From contig PAAH01000022.1 of NCBI GenBank assembly GCA_002698885.1, positions 1-12,837 of the forward strand: DNA of 12,837 nucleotides, written 5' to 3'. The translations under genes were made by a program, and so were the position numbers. The stretch comes from Nitrososphaerota archaeon (GTDB taxonomy: Archaea > Thermoproteota > Nitrososphaeria > Nitrososphaerales > Nitrosopumilaceae). The notes below the pieces were generated by a model, which saw nothing but the letters and a program-made list of their open reading frames with translations, searched no databases and was not told the DNA's origin. Shown piece after piece: positions 1 through 5,396 of this stretch (position 1 is the first letter of the stretch; each line of letters begins with the position of its first letter).

Positions 1-90
1 GAGCCTGAAACTGTTGATGTAGAATCTACACCAGAGCCTGAAACTGTTGATGTAGAATCTACACCAGAGCCTGAAACTGTTGATGTAGAA
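1..90 (+). repeat. 33-bp in-frame tandem repeat, about 2.7 copies
   Basis: Copies begin at 1, 34 and 67. The first two are complete and identical over 33 bases; the third matches for 24 bases (67-90) and then diverges. Each unit encodes EPETVDVESTP. Identity at the DNA level, including third codon positions, points to recent expansion by slippage or unequal exchange. More copies may lie left of the window. Confidence 0.95.
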
Positions 91-192
91 AATCCTGTAG
101 AAAAAATTGATAGTGCAAATCAAGAAACGGAACAAAAGACACTTGCCGAAGAGGTTGTAGATTCTATGGCAGAGCCAGAAGACAAATCTTAG
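1..192 (+). CDS. C-terminal end of an acidic repeat-tailed protein (partial)
   Basis: An open frame runs from the first base to a TAG at 190-192, giving the last 63 residues of a protein whose start lies outside the window. The tail is acidic and low in complexity. It begins with nearly three copies of the 11-residue unit EPETVDVESTP and continues with a Glu/Asp-rich, probably disordered stretch ending in EPEDKS. Nothing in the visible part identifies a domain. Such tails are usually linkers or solubility tails on a folded core upstream, so the function cannot be given. The next gene starts 40 bases downstream on the same strand. Confidence is good that this is coding (frame kept through perfect 33-bp repeats, sensible stop) and nil on function. 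Confidence 0.75.
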   Translation, partial: EPETVDVESTPEPETVDVESTPEPETVDVENPVEKIDSANQETEQKTLAEEVVDSMAEPEDKS

Positions 193-204
193 AAACAAAA
201 AACA

Positions 205-223
205 ATTATTTGAATTAAATAAT
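205..223. repeat. AT-only inverted repeat upstream of the Ubl-Cgi121 gene
   Basis: Seven-base arms ATTATTT and AAATAAT flank the five bases GAATT. It lies between the TAG at 192 and the ATG at 233. It could be a weak hairpin, a TATA-like element (ATTAAATA is inside it) or chance in AT-rich DNA. Spacing to the ATG is short for a leaderless promoter, so no function is assigned. Confidence 0.3.
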
Positions 224-232
224 ACAATTTCA

Positions 233-1000
233 ATGATTACAATAAATTTTACTGGTGGAGTAAGAAAATCATTTGATACTGACAAAATTGTACTTGACAA
301 GGATAACATTACAGTTAATCAATTAATTGAGTATCTTATTGATAGTAAACCAGAAAACACTGCATCTTTTGATGGGAAAAATCTGTTAATTGCGATAAAT
401 GAAATAGATTCCTCTGCACTTAATGGATATGATACCGTAATAAAACAAAATGATGTGGTTAACATAATTCCTATAATTCATGGTGGAGCATATTCAAGAT
501 TACAAATGAAGGTACTTTCTAAAAATGTTGAGGTATATGAAATGAAAAAGTCTTTCATATTTGATAATAATTCACTAAATGTACTAAGAGATGAATTTCC
601 AAATTTAGTAATTCAAGCAGTTTCCTCAAAGTTCTTATTAAATAAATCCCACATCCAAAAAATAATTTCAGTTTCACTTTCTGCAAAAACCCAGAAAACT
701 ATGATTTCAAAAAAACTAGAGACTGATATTTTATTAAGATTCGCAGGAACTAATCAGATTAATAAAGCAGTGAAGAATGTTGGGATAAACCCAAAAGTTG
801 ATTTTACTTTAATTGCATTAGGTAGAAAAGATCTGTTAGAAAAATTATACAAAAAATTAAAACAGAATATTAACACTGTTTCGTTACAAAAAAATAATTC
901 TGCATTTCTAAGAAGATATTTCAATATTAATAATCGATATATGATTTCTAATTTTGCATTAGAAGATTTACTTTCCGAAAAGGCATCATTGCTAATATGA
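233..1000 (+). CDS. cgi121: MoaD/Urm1-like ubiquitin fold fused to KEOPS subunit Cgi121
   Basis: This 255-residue protein appears to have two domains. Residues 1-85 look like a MoaD/ThiS/Urm1 beta-grasp protein: an N-terminal ITINF strand, a middle segment LLIAINEIDSSALNGYDTVI, the typical VVNIIPIIHGG ending, and a diglycine at 84-85. In free sulfur carriers or archaeal SAMPs that diglycine is the C-terminus and is adenylated by an E1-like enzyme; here the chain continues. Residues about 93-250 resemble Cgi121, the KEOPS subunit that binds the Bud32 kinase and the tRNA 3' end in t6A37 synthesis; the clearest mark is RFAGTNQINKAVKNVGI (169-185). The ATG starts directly at the first beta strand. 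The gene converges on the THUMP gene with a 9-base overlap. Whether the Ubl is released by a protease or stays attached is unknown. Family calls are from motif recognition, not a search. Confidence 0.85.
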   Translation: MITINFTGGVRKSFDTDKIVLDKDNITVNQLIEYLIDSKPENTASFDGKNLLIAINEIDSSALNGYDTVIKQNDVVNIIPIIHGGAYSRLQMKVLSKNVEVYEMKKSFIFDNNSLNVLRDEFPNLVIQAVSSKFLLNKSHIQKIISVSLSAKTQKTMISKKLETDILLRFAGTNQINKAVKNVGINPKVDFTLIALGRKDLLEKLYKKLKQNINTVSLQKNNSAFLRRYFNINNRYMISNFALEDLLSEKASLLI

Positions 1001-1513
1001 TCTTAAACGCTTCTCTTTACTCACACTAATAATAGAATTTTTGGGAAGTATTCCAATACCTGTTGTTTTCCCCATTATTTGGATTACAATCTCCCAATCT
1101 GCTTGTTCTAACGATACTTTATTCGGAATAAGTTCTGCAATCTCGGAAATTAAATCATTACTTTTAATTTCGGAATTTCTCTTTTCAATTGATATTCTAT
1201 ATGATTGAGTTTTTTCTATACATGAAATCATCATAGTGATATTTTCTTTAATAGATTTTAAATCAGATTGGCATAAATCCTGAATTGGAATTATTCTAGA
1301 GCAAAATCTGACAGACCATGGTTCTTCATCTATAATTACTCTAAATTTCTTGATTACATCAAAAATATCTAATGAAGTATCAAGTTGAATTATTCCTGAG
1401 AATTGTGTTTTCGAGATTTTGGCATTAGAATCTCCAAATCCATTTAGTAATTTTCTAGTTTCTTCAATTGTTTTTTCCTCTAGATTCCTTTGGCATGTAA
1501 TTATGAAATTCAA
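992..1513 (-). CDS. THUMP-domain protein, Tan1/THUMPD1-like tRNA acetylation factor
   Basis: This 173-residue protein resembles the archaeal and eukaryotic Tan1/THUMPD1 family, a tRNA-binding adaptor that helps the Kre33/TmcA acetyltransferase make N4-acetylcytidine in tRNA. The N-terminus MNFIITCQRNLEEKT is typical. The THUMP-like part is about residues 80-160, with YRISIEKRNSEIKSNDLI followed by the end strand WEIVIQIMGKTTGIGIL. I see no methyltransferase or 4-thiouridine synthase domain, so it is the stand-alone form. The start is TTG at 1513-1511. It overlaps the TGA of the sua5-like gene in the four bases TTGA, which implies translational coupling and supports this start. The 3' end overlaps the Ubl-Cgi121 gene by nine bases in convergent orientation. 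The THUMP assignment is firm; the acetylation role is inferred from the family. Confidence 0.85.
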   Translation of the reverse strand: MNFIITCQRNLEEKTIEETRKLLNGFGDSNAKISKTQFSGIIQLDTSLDIFDVIKKFRVIIDEEPWSVRFCSRIIPIQDLCQSDLKSIKENITMMISCIEKTQSYRISIEKRNSEIKSNDLISEIAELIPNKVSLEQADWEIVIQIMGKTTGIGILPKNSIISVSKEKRLRSY

Positions 1514-2112
1514 TCTAACGAAATTAATTTCTCTTCTGAAATAACCCCTTGCCTTAAAATTTTAATTTTGTTATTTTTTATTTCAATAATTGTAGATTCA
1601 CCTGAACTATTAATTAATCCACCATCTAGAAATAGATCATATCCACTAATTGAATTTCCGCATTCTTTAGGTTCAACAAATGAACTAGTGGTAGATATAT
1701 TTGCACTTGTACCTACGATTAGTTTACATTCTTTAAGAAGGGATGATATGCATTTGTTACCTGGTACTCTGACAGCAATTTTATCATTAATACCTAGTGA
1801 TTTTTTTAATTCTTCATCTATTAATGGTAAAATAATTGTCAGTTGACCAGGCCAAAATCTTTTAACTATTTTATTTGCAAGTTTATCAAACTCAACAATT
1901 TTTTCTAAATCCTCTTTTGAATAACCTAAAATTGGAAATCCCTTTGCTCTGTCTCGTTTTTTAATTTTGTATACTTTATCAACAGAATCTTTATTGTATG
2001 GATCACACCCTATTCCATACACAGTATCTGTAGGAAATACTACAATACCACCATTCCGTAATGATTGTAAAGCAGTTTTTATACCATCATCATCACACGA
2101 AACTTTATTCAT
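1510..2112 (-). CDS. sua5: Threonylcarbamoyl-AMP synthase (Sua5/YrdC/TsaC family)
   Basis: This enzyme condenses L-threonine, bicarbonate and ATP into threonylcarbamoyl-AMP, the intermediate that KEOPS transfers to A37 of ANN-decoding tRNAs. The 200 residues cover the YrdC domain: FPTDTVYGIG at 26-35, the basic KKRDRAKGFP at 51-60, WPGQLT at 87-92, VRVPG at 114-118, SANIS at 136-140, and a closing GGLINSSGESTIIEI at 164-178. Length matches the short TsaC form; the extra C-terminal Sua5 domain of many archaeal and yeast proteins is absent. The ATG at 2112 is the only in-frame start before an upstream stop. It lies 46 bases after the winged-helix gene and overlaps the THUMP gene by four bases, suggesting an operon. 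Its link to the nearby cgi121 gene is functional, since both serve t6A. Confidence 0.92.
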   Translation of the reverse strand: MNKVSCDDDGIKTALQSLRNGGIVVFPTDTVYGIGCDPYNKDSVDKVYKIKKRDRAKGFPILGYSKEDLEKIVEFDKLANKIVKRFWPGQLTIILPLIDEELKKSLGINDKIAVRVPGNKCISSLLKECKLIVGTSANISTTSSFVEPKECGNSISGYDLFLDGGLINSSGESTIIEIKNNKIKILRQGVISEEKLISLD

Positions 2113-2158
2113 ACATAGAGGTATAATTTTGATTAATTATTATGTTATCGAGTTAATT

Positions 2159-2446
2159 CTAAATGCTTAACCCAAAATCACTAGTGAATTTGTAAAATTT
2201 CTTGTATTCACTCAGAAAATTTTTACCAGTTCCACTTATTCTATATTTATAGGCTCTATCAGAATTAACTTGCTCCAGCAATCCTTGCGAAACTAAATTA
2301 CTTAAAATTTTAGAGAGTCTACCATGTGAAATGTTTACATGTCTAATTAATTGCATTATAGAAGCTCCATCTTGTTCTACAGTTTGTTCTTGCGCAGATA
2401 CCAGAATATCACCTATAATTTCAATTTTTGTCCGGTAGACTACCAT
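2159..2446 (-). CDS. Winged-helix DNA-binding protein (ArnR1-like, HTH_45 type)
   Basis: This 95-residue protein is essentially one winged helix-turn-helix domain. It opens with YRTKIEIIGDILVSAQ, a common start in the small archaeal ArnR1-like family. The recognition-helix region is HGRLSKILSNLVSQGLLEQV, followed by the wing RAYKYRISGTGKNFLSEY and a C-terminal helix. Proteins of this type are very numerous in Nitrososphaerota and are mostly uncharacterised transcription regulators. The ATG at 2446 sits at the expected domain edge. A TATA-like sequence lies about 26 bases upstream on the same strand, and an inverted repeat at 2516-2534 could be its operator. It is upstream of the sua5-like gene on the same strand and may be cotranscribed with it. 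Its target genes cannot be read from the sequence. Confidence 0.8.
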   Translation of the reverse strand: MVVYRTKIEIIGDILVSAQEQTVEQDGASIMQLIRHVNISHGRLSKILSNLVSQGLLEQVNSDRAYKYRISGTGKNFLSEYKKFYKFTSDFGLSI

Positions 2447-2467
2447 CTATGAAATTTTTGAACAGAA

Positions 2468-2475
2468 AGTATTTG
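2468..2475 (-). promoter_or_regulatory. TATA-like box of the winged-helix gene
   Basis: On the minus strand this reads CAAATACT and is centred about 26 bases before the ATG at 2446, the distance expected for a leaderless or near-leaderless archaeal transcript. The call rests on position and AT content only. Confidence 0.35.
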
Positions 2476-2515
2476 ATCTTGTTACGATGTATGGTCTAAA
2501 CTAATAACATAAAAC

Positions 2516-2534
2516 ATTTTGACTTGATCAAAAT
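2516..2534. repeat. Inverted repeat between winged-helix and membrane-protein genes
   Basis: Perfect seven-base arms ATTTTGA and TCAAAAT flank CTTGA. The element lies 70 bases upstream of the winged-helix start and 24 bases past the stop of the membrane-protein gene. It could be an operator for the regulator or a hairpin at the end of the membrane-protein transcript. The sequence cannot decide between these. Confidence 0.4.
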
Positions 2535-2557
2535 TACATGACTACACGATAGATTTT

Positions 2558-3205
2558 TCACTCTCCATCTAAATTATCATCAAATTTTATTTTTCGAAGT
2601 GGAAGTTTGGAAATTGGAATAAATAATGATAAAAGTCCTGAAATTTTAATTACTATTGATATTGAGTAAATAATTGATTCTGGAAAAATTAATGAATACC
2701 ATGCAATAAATTCTCCAAATGCTAAAAGACCTAATCCAATACCAACAGCTAACGCACCTTTTTGTTTTCCTTCAATGTACGAAACTATAGTTTCAATAGA
2801 ACCGTAAACTAGTAAAATAAAAGAAAATGCTCTAATGATATGTTCTATGTTCATTGCTGATAAAAAAAATAATGGTAATATTCCAACAGATCTAAAATAA
2901 CGTGATTTTGGAAAAAATGATTTTATTGTATGAGAAAATGCAATAAAGAAATAACCAATTGTTTGTATACCTAATCCTAATGCTTGTATACCACGATTCA
3001 TTTTTTCTTCTTCAAAAATTACTTCGTTTACAATATAGCCTGACCAAATTATCCCAAAGCCTATTCCGATTGCAAAAAATGCAATTGTTAATCTGAATAA
3101 TACTGGGCTTCCTGTATTTTTATAACCAATATATGAAAATACACCTATTATTAATCCAATTATGAATCCAATTAAATTCAGAATTCCTTCAAGAAATAAT
3201 TCCAA
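2558..3205 (-). CDS. Integral membrane protein of unknown function
   Basis: This 215-residue, strongly hydrophobic protein has about seven predicted membrane segments by eye, near residues 8-28, 38-58, 74-96, 105-120, 124-143, 150-172 and 177-200. It has a short charged loop (EEEKMNR) after segment 2, a basic loop (FFPKSRYFR) after segment 3, and an acidic tail ending DDNLDGE. No enzyme or transporter motif is evident. Glycine-rich faces (GFIIGLIIG, GIGFGIIWSG) suggest tight helix packing. The first start is TTG at 3205-3203; no in-frame ATG or GTG lies between it and the upstream TAA, and the next Met would remove two membrane helices, so TTG is preferred. It is 42 bases after the zinc-ribbon gene on the same strand, so the two may be cotranscribed. 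I do not recognise the family. Confidence 0.75.
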   Translation of the reverse strand: MELFLEGILNLIGFIIGLIIGVFSYIGYKNTGSPVLFRLTIAFFAIGIGFGIIWSGYIVNEVIFEEEKMNRGIQALGLGIQTIGYFFIAFSHTIKSFFPKSRYFRSVGILPLFFLSAMNIEHIIRAFSFILLVYGSIETIVSYIEGKQKGALAVGIGLGLLAFGEFIAWYSLIFPESIIYSISIVIKISGLLSLFIPISKLPLRKIKFDDNLDGE

Positions 3206-3247
3206 TCTGCAAAATCTCTTTTTTTGAAATTAATTAAGTCTTACAGA

Positions 3248-3460
3248 CTAATCTTCCCAATCATCAAGTGTACCAGCAGTTTCACCTTCAGTACTTCCTG
3301 TATAATCACCCAAAATATCAGAGTATGCAAGATCATTATGTGCAACAAATTTTACATATTCACCATATGTCACATCAAAATCACATTTTGTACAAGTCAC
3401 AAATGAAAAATCAGGAGTTAATTCTGCATTCTCTTTGCATTTTGGGCATTTTATTTTCAT
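3248..3460 (-). CDS. Small zinc-ribbon protein with acidic tail
   Basis: The protein has 70 residues counted from the ATG at 3460. An N-terminal zinc ribbon carries CPKC (5-8) and CTKC (23-26), a usual single-zinc spacing. It is followed by DFDVTYGEYVKFVAHNDLAY and an acidic, glycine/threonine-rich tail ending LDDWED. A longer frame from a TTG at 3499 would add 13 residues (MVKTIIPIHNKDD) with no relation to the fold, so I chose the ATG directly before the first cysteine pair. The gene is divergent from the YggX-like gene across 74 bases, so the two may share a regulatory region. The role is unknown; such proteins bind nucleic acid or partner proteins, or buffer zinc. The protein being real is likely, given intact cysteine pairs and an unbroken frame. 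Confidence 0.75.
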   Translation of the reverse strand: MKIKCPKCKENAELTPDFSFVTCTKCDFDVTYGEYVKFVAHNDLAYSDILGDYTGSTEGETAGTLDDWED

Positions 3461-3504
3461 ATCATCTTTATTATGTATAGGTATTATTGTTTTTACCAAT
3501 AAGA

Positions 3505-3512
3505 GATAAATT
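3505..3512 (+). promoter_or_regulatory. TATA-like box of the YggX-like gene
   Basis: GATAAATT is centred about 27 bases before the ATG at 3535, in the 74-base divergent spacer. It fits an archaeal leaderless promoter; only position and composition support it. Confidence 0.35.
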
Positions 3513-3534
3513 GAAATGATATTCAGTATTTTTG

Positions 3535-3813
3535 ATGGCCAGAAAATGTACTAAATGTAAAGTAGACATTCCTGATTCAGAACAACTTGAACCACAGGCT
3601 GAAAAATACCCAACTTGTAACAAATGCTGGGAAGAATGGAAAGAAATGAGAATAATGGTTATGAATGAAATGCACCTTGATATGTCATTAGCAGACCATC
3701 GGAAAGTATTGAGGAAGCATGAAAAAATATTTGCTGGAGTTATGACTCCTGAGGGTGATTATATTGATTATACAAATGAAGATAACAGAAATCCTGAAGA
3801 AAAACCTGCCTAG
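3535..3813 (+). CDS. YggX-like (Fe(II)-trafficking family) protein with two CxxC motifs
   Basis: This 92-residue protein resembles bacterial YggX, a small protein linked to iron traffic and protection of Fe-S clusters from oxidants. The similarity covers the W-x2-W helix and what follows: CWEEWKEMRIMVMNEMHLDM, then ADHRKVLRKHEKIF, against the YggX pattern W-x2-W...M-x-NE..L.....HRK.L...M..F. Unlike bacterial YggX, this one carries CTKC (5-8) and CNKC (28-31), probably a zinc or iron site replacing the usual N-terminus. The tail is acidic and ends in NPEEKPA. I chose the ATG at 3535 over the TTG three bases earlier. It is divergent from a zinc-ribbon gene, and its stop shares CTAG with the stop of the convergent gene. 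The family call is by eye and moderately firm; the metal is inference. Confidence 0.8.
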   Translation: MARKCTKCKVDIPDSEQLEPQAEKYPTCNKCWEEWKEMRIMVMNEMHLDMSLADHRKVLRKHEKIFAGVMTPEGDYIDYTNEDNRNPEEKPA

Positions 3814-4295
3814 AAACCAAAAAGATTTTTAGAACTTTCCGGCGTTAGAAGAATCAATCTTCTTTTAGACTCCTCATCCAAACTATCAAAAGCACTTTTG
3901 ATTGATTTTATCAAAATTTGCTGTCTAGATACTTCTAGACTTAAAAAAATTTCAAAAATCCCATCTAAATTGAACAAAATTATCCTTTGTGGTTCTTTTA
4001 TGATTTGTTTGAGGTAATTTGAAAACATGTCAAATCTATTATCTTCACTTACAGTAGAAAGTACTTCTAACCATGTTTTGAAGAGTTTTGCAAAGTTTGG
4101 AAATGGTATGGTTGGTCCAGCTTCTAGTGCATTAGTGATAATTTCAGCTTTCTCATACTCATCCATGGAAAAAAATTCTAGCATCCTTTTTTTGAGTATT
4201 GGAGTTCGAAGAAAATCCGGCAAGTTTGCAAGATTCACTATGATATTTCCAGCAAAATTATCTTCTGACAATACTGTGATCCTTAGTAACTTCAT
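3810..4295 (-). CDS. Conserved-looking helical protein of unknown function
   Basis: This 161-residue, apparently soluble and almost wholly alpha-helical protein has repeated amphipathic stretches, for example PILKKRMLEFFSMDEYEKAEIITNAL, FAKLFKTWLEVLSTVSEDNRFDMFSNYLKQII and QQILIKSIKSAFDSLDEESKRRLILL. The pattern recalls helical-repeat or FliG-like folds, but I cannot name a family. The frame stays open upstream to 4766, but that extension lies antisense to purA and has unusual composition; the ATG at 4295 (MKLLRITVLS) is the natural start. It is divergent from purA with a 52-base spacer that must hold both promoters. Its TAG and that of the YggX-like gene overlap within CTAG at 3810-3813. A role tied to purA or nucleotide metabolism would be guesswork. 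Confidence 0.7.
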   Translation of the reverse strand: MKLLRITVLSEDNFAGNIIVNLANLPDFLRTPILKKRMLEFFSMDEYEKAEIITNALEAGPTIPFPNFAKLFKTWLEVLSTVSEDNRFDMFSNYLKQIIKEPQRIILFNLDGIFEIFLSLEVSRQQILIKSIKSAFDSLDEESKRRLILLTPESSKNLFGF

Positions 4296-4317
4296 AATAA
4301 CAATAACTGGTAGATAG

Positions 4318-4325
4318 ATTAAATA
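4318..4325 (+). promoter_or_regulatory. TATA box of purA
   Basis: ATTAAATA is centred about 26 bases before the purA ATG at 4348, so transcription should begin at or next to the start codon. The box sits in the 52-base spacer shared with the divergent gene at 4295. Confidence 0.6.
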
Positions 4326-4347
4326 CGCGAAACTTCGAGTTTGAGTT

Positions 4348-5349
4348 ATGGCATCAACTGTAGTAGTAGGTGGTTTTTTTGGGGATGAGGGTAAAGGAAA
4401 GATTATTTCATATCTTGCCTTACATGATAAACCATCCATAGTTGTTAGAGGTGGGGCTGGCCCCAATGCTGGACATACTATCAAAGATGATGACAAAACA
4501 TACAAGGTTAGAATGTTACCAAGTGGATTTTTAAATAAAGATGCTAAAGTTATGGTTGGACCTGGAGTAGTAGTGAATCCTGATGTTTTACTAAAGGAGG
4601 TTAATGATTTTGGAGTTGAGGGAAGAGCATTTCTGGATTTTAATTGTGGTATAATTGAGAAATCGCATAGAGATGCAGATTCACAAGGAAGACTAAAAGA
4701 GAAAATTGGAAGTACTGGCTCTGGTACAGGTCCTGCAAATGCAGAACGTGCAATGCGTACTCTCAAACTAGCTAAAGAAATTGAACAATTAAAACCATAT
4801 TTAATTGACGTTCCGTTAGAAGTTAATTCTGCATTAGATAGAAATGAAAATGTTCTAATTGAGGGAACACAAGGAACTCATCTTTCTTTATGGCATGGTA
4901 CTTACCCATTTGTTACAACAAAGGATGTTACCGCATCAGGAATATGTGCTGATGTAGGCATAGGTCCAAAAAAAGTAGATGATGTAATAGTTGTATTCAA
5001 AGCGTATCTTACACGTGTTGGAACTGGTCCAATGCCAGGGGAATTAAGTGAGGAAGAGACATCACAACTAGGCTGGGAAGAGTTTGGAACTGTTACTGGA
5101 CGTCTTAGGCGTGCAGCGGAATTTGATTTTGAATTAGCTAAGCGTGCAGTCATGCTAAGTAGTGCAAATCAGATATCTATTACAAAACTTGATGTTCGTT
5201 TTCCAAACTGTGCAGGAATCACATCATATAATGAATTAGAAGAAGATGCAAAATCATTCATCAAAAACATTGAAGAAAAATTAGGCGTGAAAGTTACGCT
5301 CATTGGAACTGGTCCTAGTATCAATGATGTAATAGATCTGCGCACATAA
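4348..5349 (+). CDS. purA: Adenylosuccinate synthetase
   Basis: PurA joins IMP and aspartate with GTP to give adenylosuccinate, the first committed step from IMP to AMP, in the cytosol. The 333 residues match the short archaeal form (bacterial enzymes are about 430). Visible motifs are GDEGKGK at 12-18 with the catalytic Asp13 and NAGHTI with the catalytic His. Further on come SGTGPANAERAMR, the IMP-loop segment GTQGTHLSLWHGTYPFVTTK, GPMPGEL, EFGTVTGRLRRAAEFD and the guanine-recognition TKLDV. The C-terminus GTGPSINDVIDLRT is also typical. No key motif is missing. A TATA box about 26 bases upstream and no clear ribosome-binding site suggest a leaderless mRNA. Its neighbours are unknown genes, not other purine genes. 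Confidence 0.97.
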   Translation: MASTVVVGGFFGDEGKGKIISYLALHDKPSIVVRGGAGPNAGHTIKDDDKTYKVRMLPSGFLNKDAKVMVGPGVVVNPDVLLKEVNDFGVEGRAFLDFNCGIIEKSHRDADSQGRLKEKIGSTGSGTGPANAERAMRTLKLAKEIEQLKPYLIDVPLEVNSALDRNENVLIEGTQGTHLSLWHGTYPFVTTKDVTASGICADVGIGPKKVDDVIVVFKAYLTRVGTGPMPGELSEEETSQLGWEEFGTVTGRLRRAAEFDFELAKRAVMLSSANQISITKLDVRFPNCAGITSYNELEEDAKSFIKNIEEKLGVKVTLIGTGPSINDVIDLRT

Positions 5350-5364
5350 TTTTCTAGGGTTAAG

Positions 5365-5373
5365 CTTTAATTT
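5365..5373 (+). promoter_or_regulatory. TATA-like box of the unknown gene upstream of pyrF
   Basis: CTTTAATTT is centred about 28 bases before the ATG at 5397. This would drive the unknown gene and pyrF together. The spacer after purA is only 47 bases. Confidence 0.4.
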
Positions 5374-5376
5374 GGA

Positions 5377-5384
5377 TTTTTTTT
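5377..5384 (+). terminator. T-run after purA
   Basis: Eight consecutive T bases lie 28 bases past the purA stop. Archaeal RNA polymerase can terminate on T-runs without a hairpin. The run also lies between the TATA-like box and the next start codon, so it may be incidental. Confidence 0.35.
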
Positions 5385-5396
5385 AACATTCTGTAT

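Noticed and set aside
1490..1846. Plus-strand open frame of 118 codons opposite the sua5-like gene
   Set aside because: Antisense to the conserved YrdC motifs and without a recognisable domain.
3237..3249. Small hairpin AGTCT-TAC-AGACT at the end of the zinc-ribbon gene
   Set aside because: Five-base stem overlapping the stop codon, with no T-run on the minus strand; too weak to call a terminator.
3268..3480. Plus-strand frames rich in His, Gln and Cys opposite the zinc-ribbon gene
   Set aside because: Odd composition comes from reading the reverse of Cys/Asp codons; the minus-strand zinc ribbon has proper CxxC spacing.
4296..4766. Upstream continuation of the minus-strand frame that contains the helical-protein gene
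   Set aside because: It lies antisense to the conserved purA start and has the Ser/Pro/Thr-rich composition of a shadow frame; the ATG at 4295 begins the natural protein.
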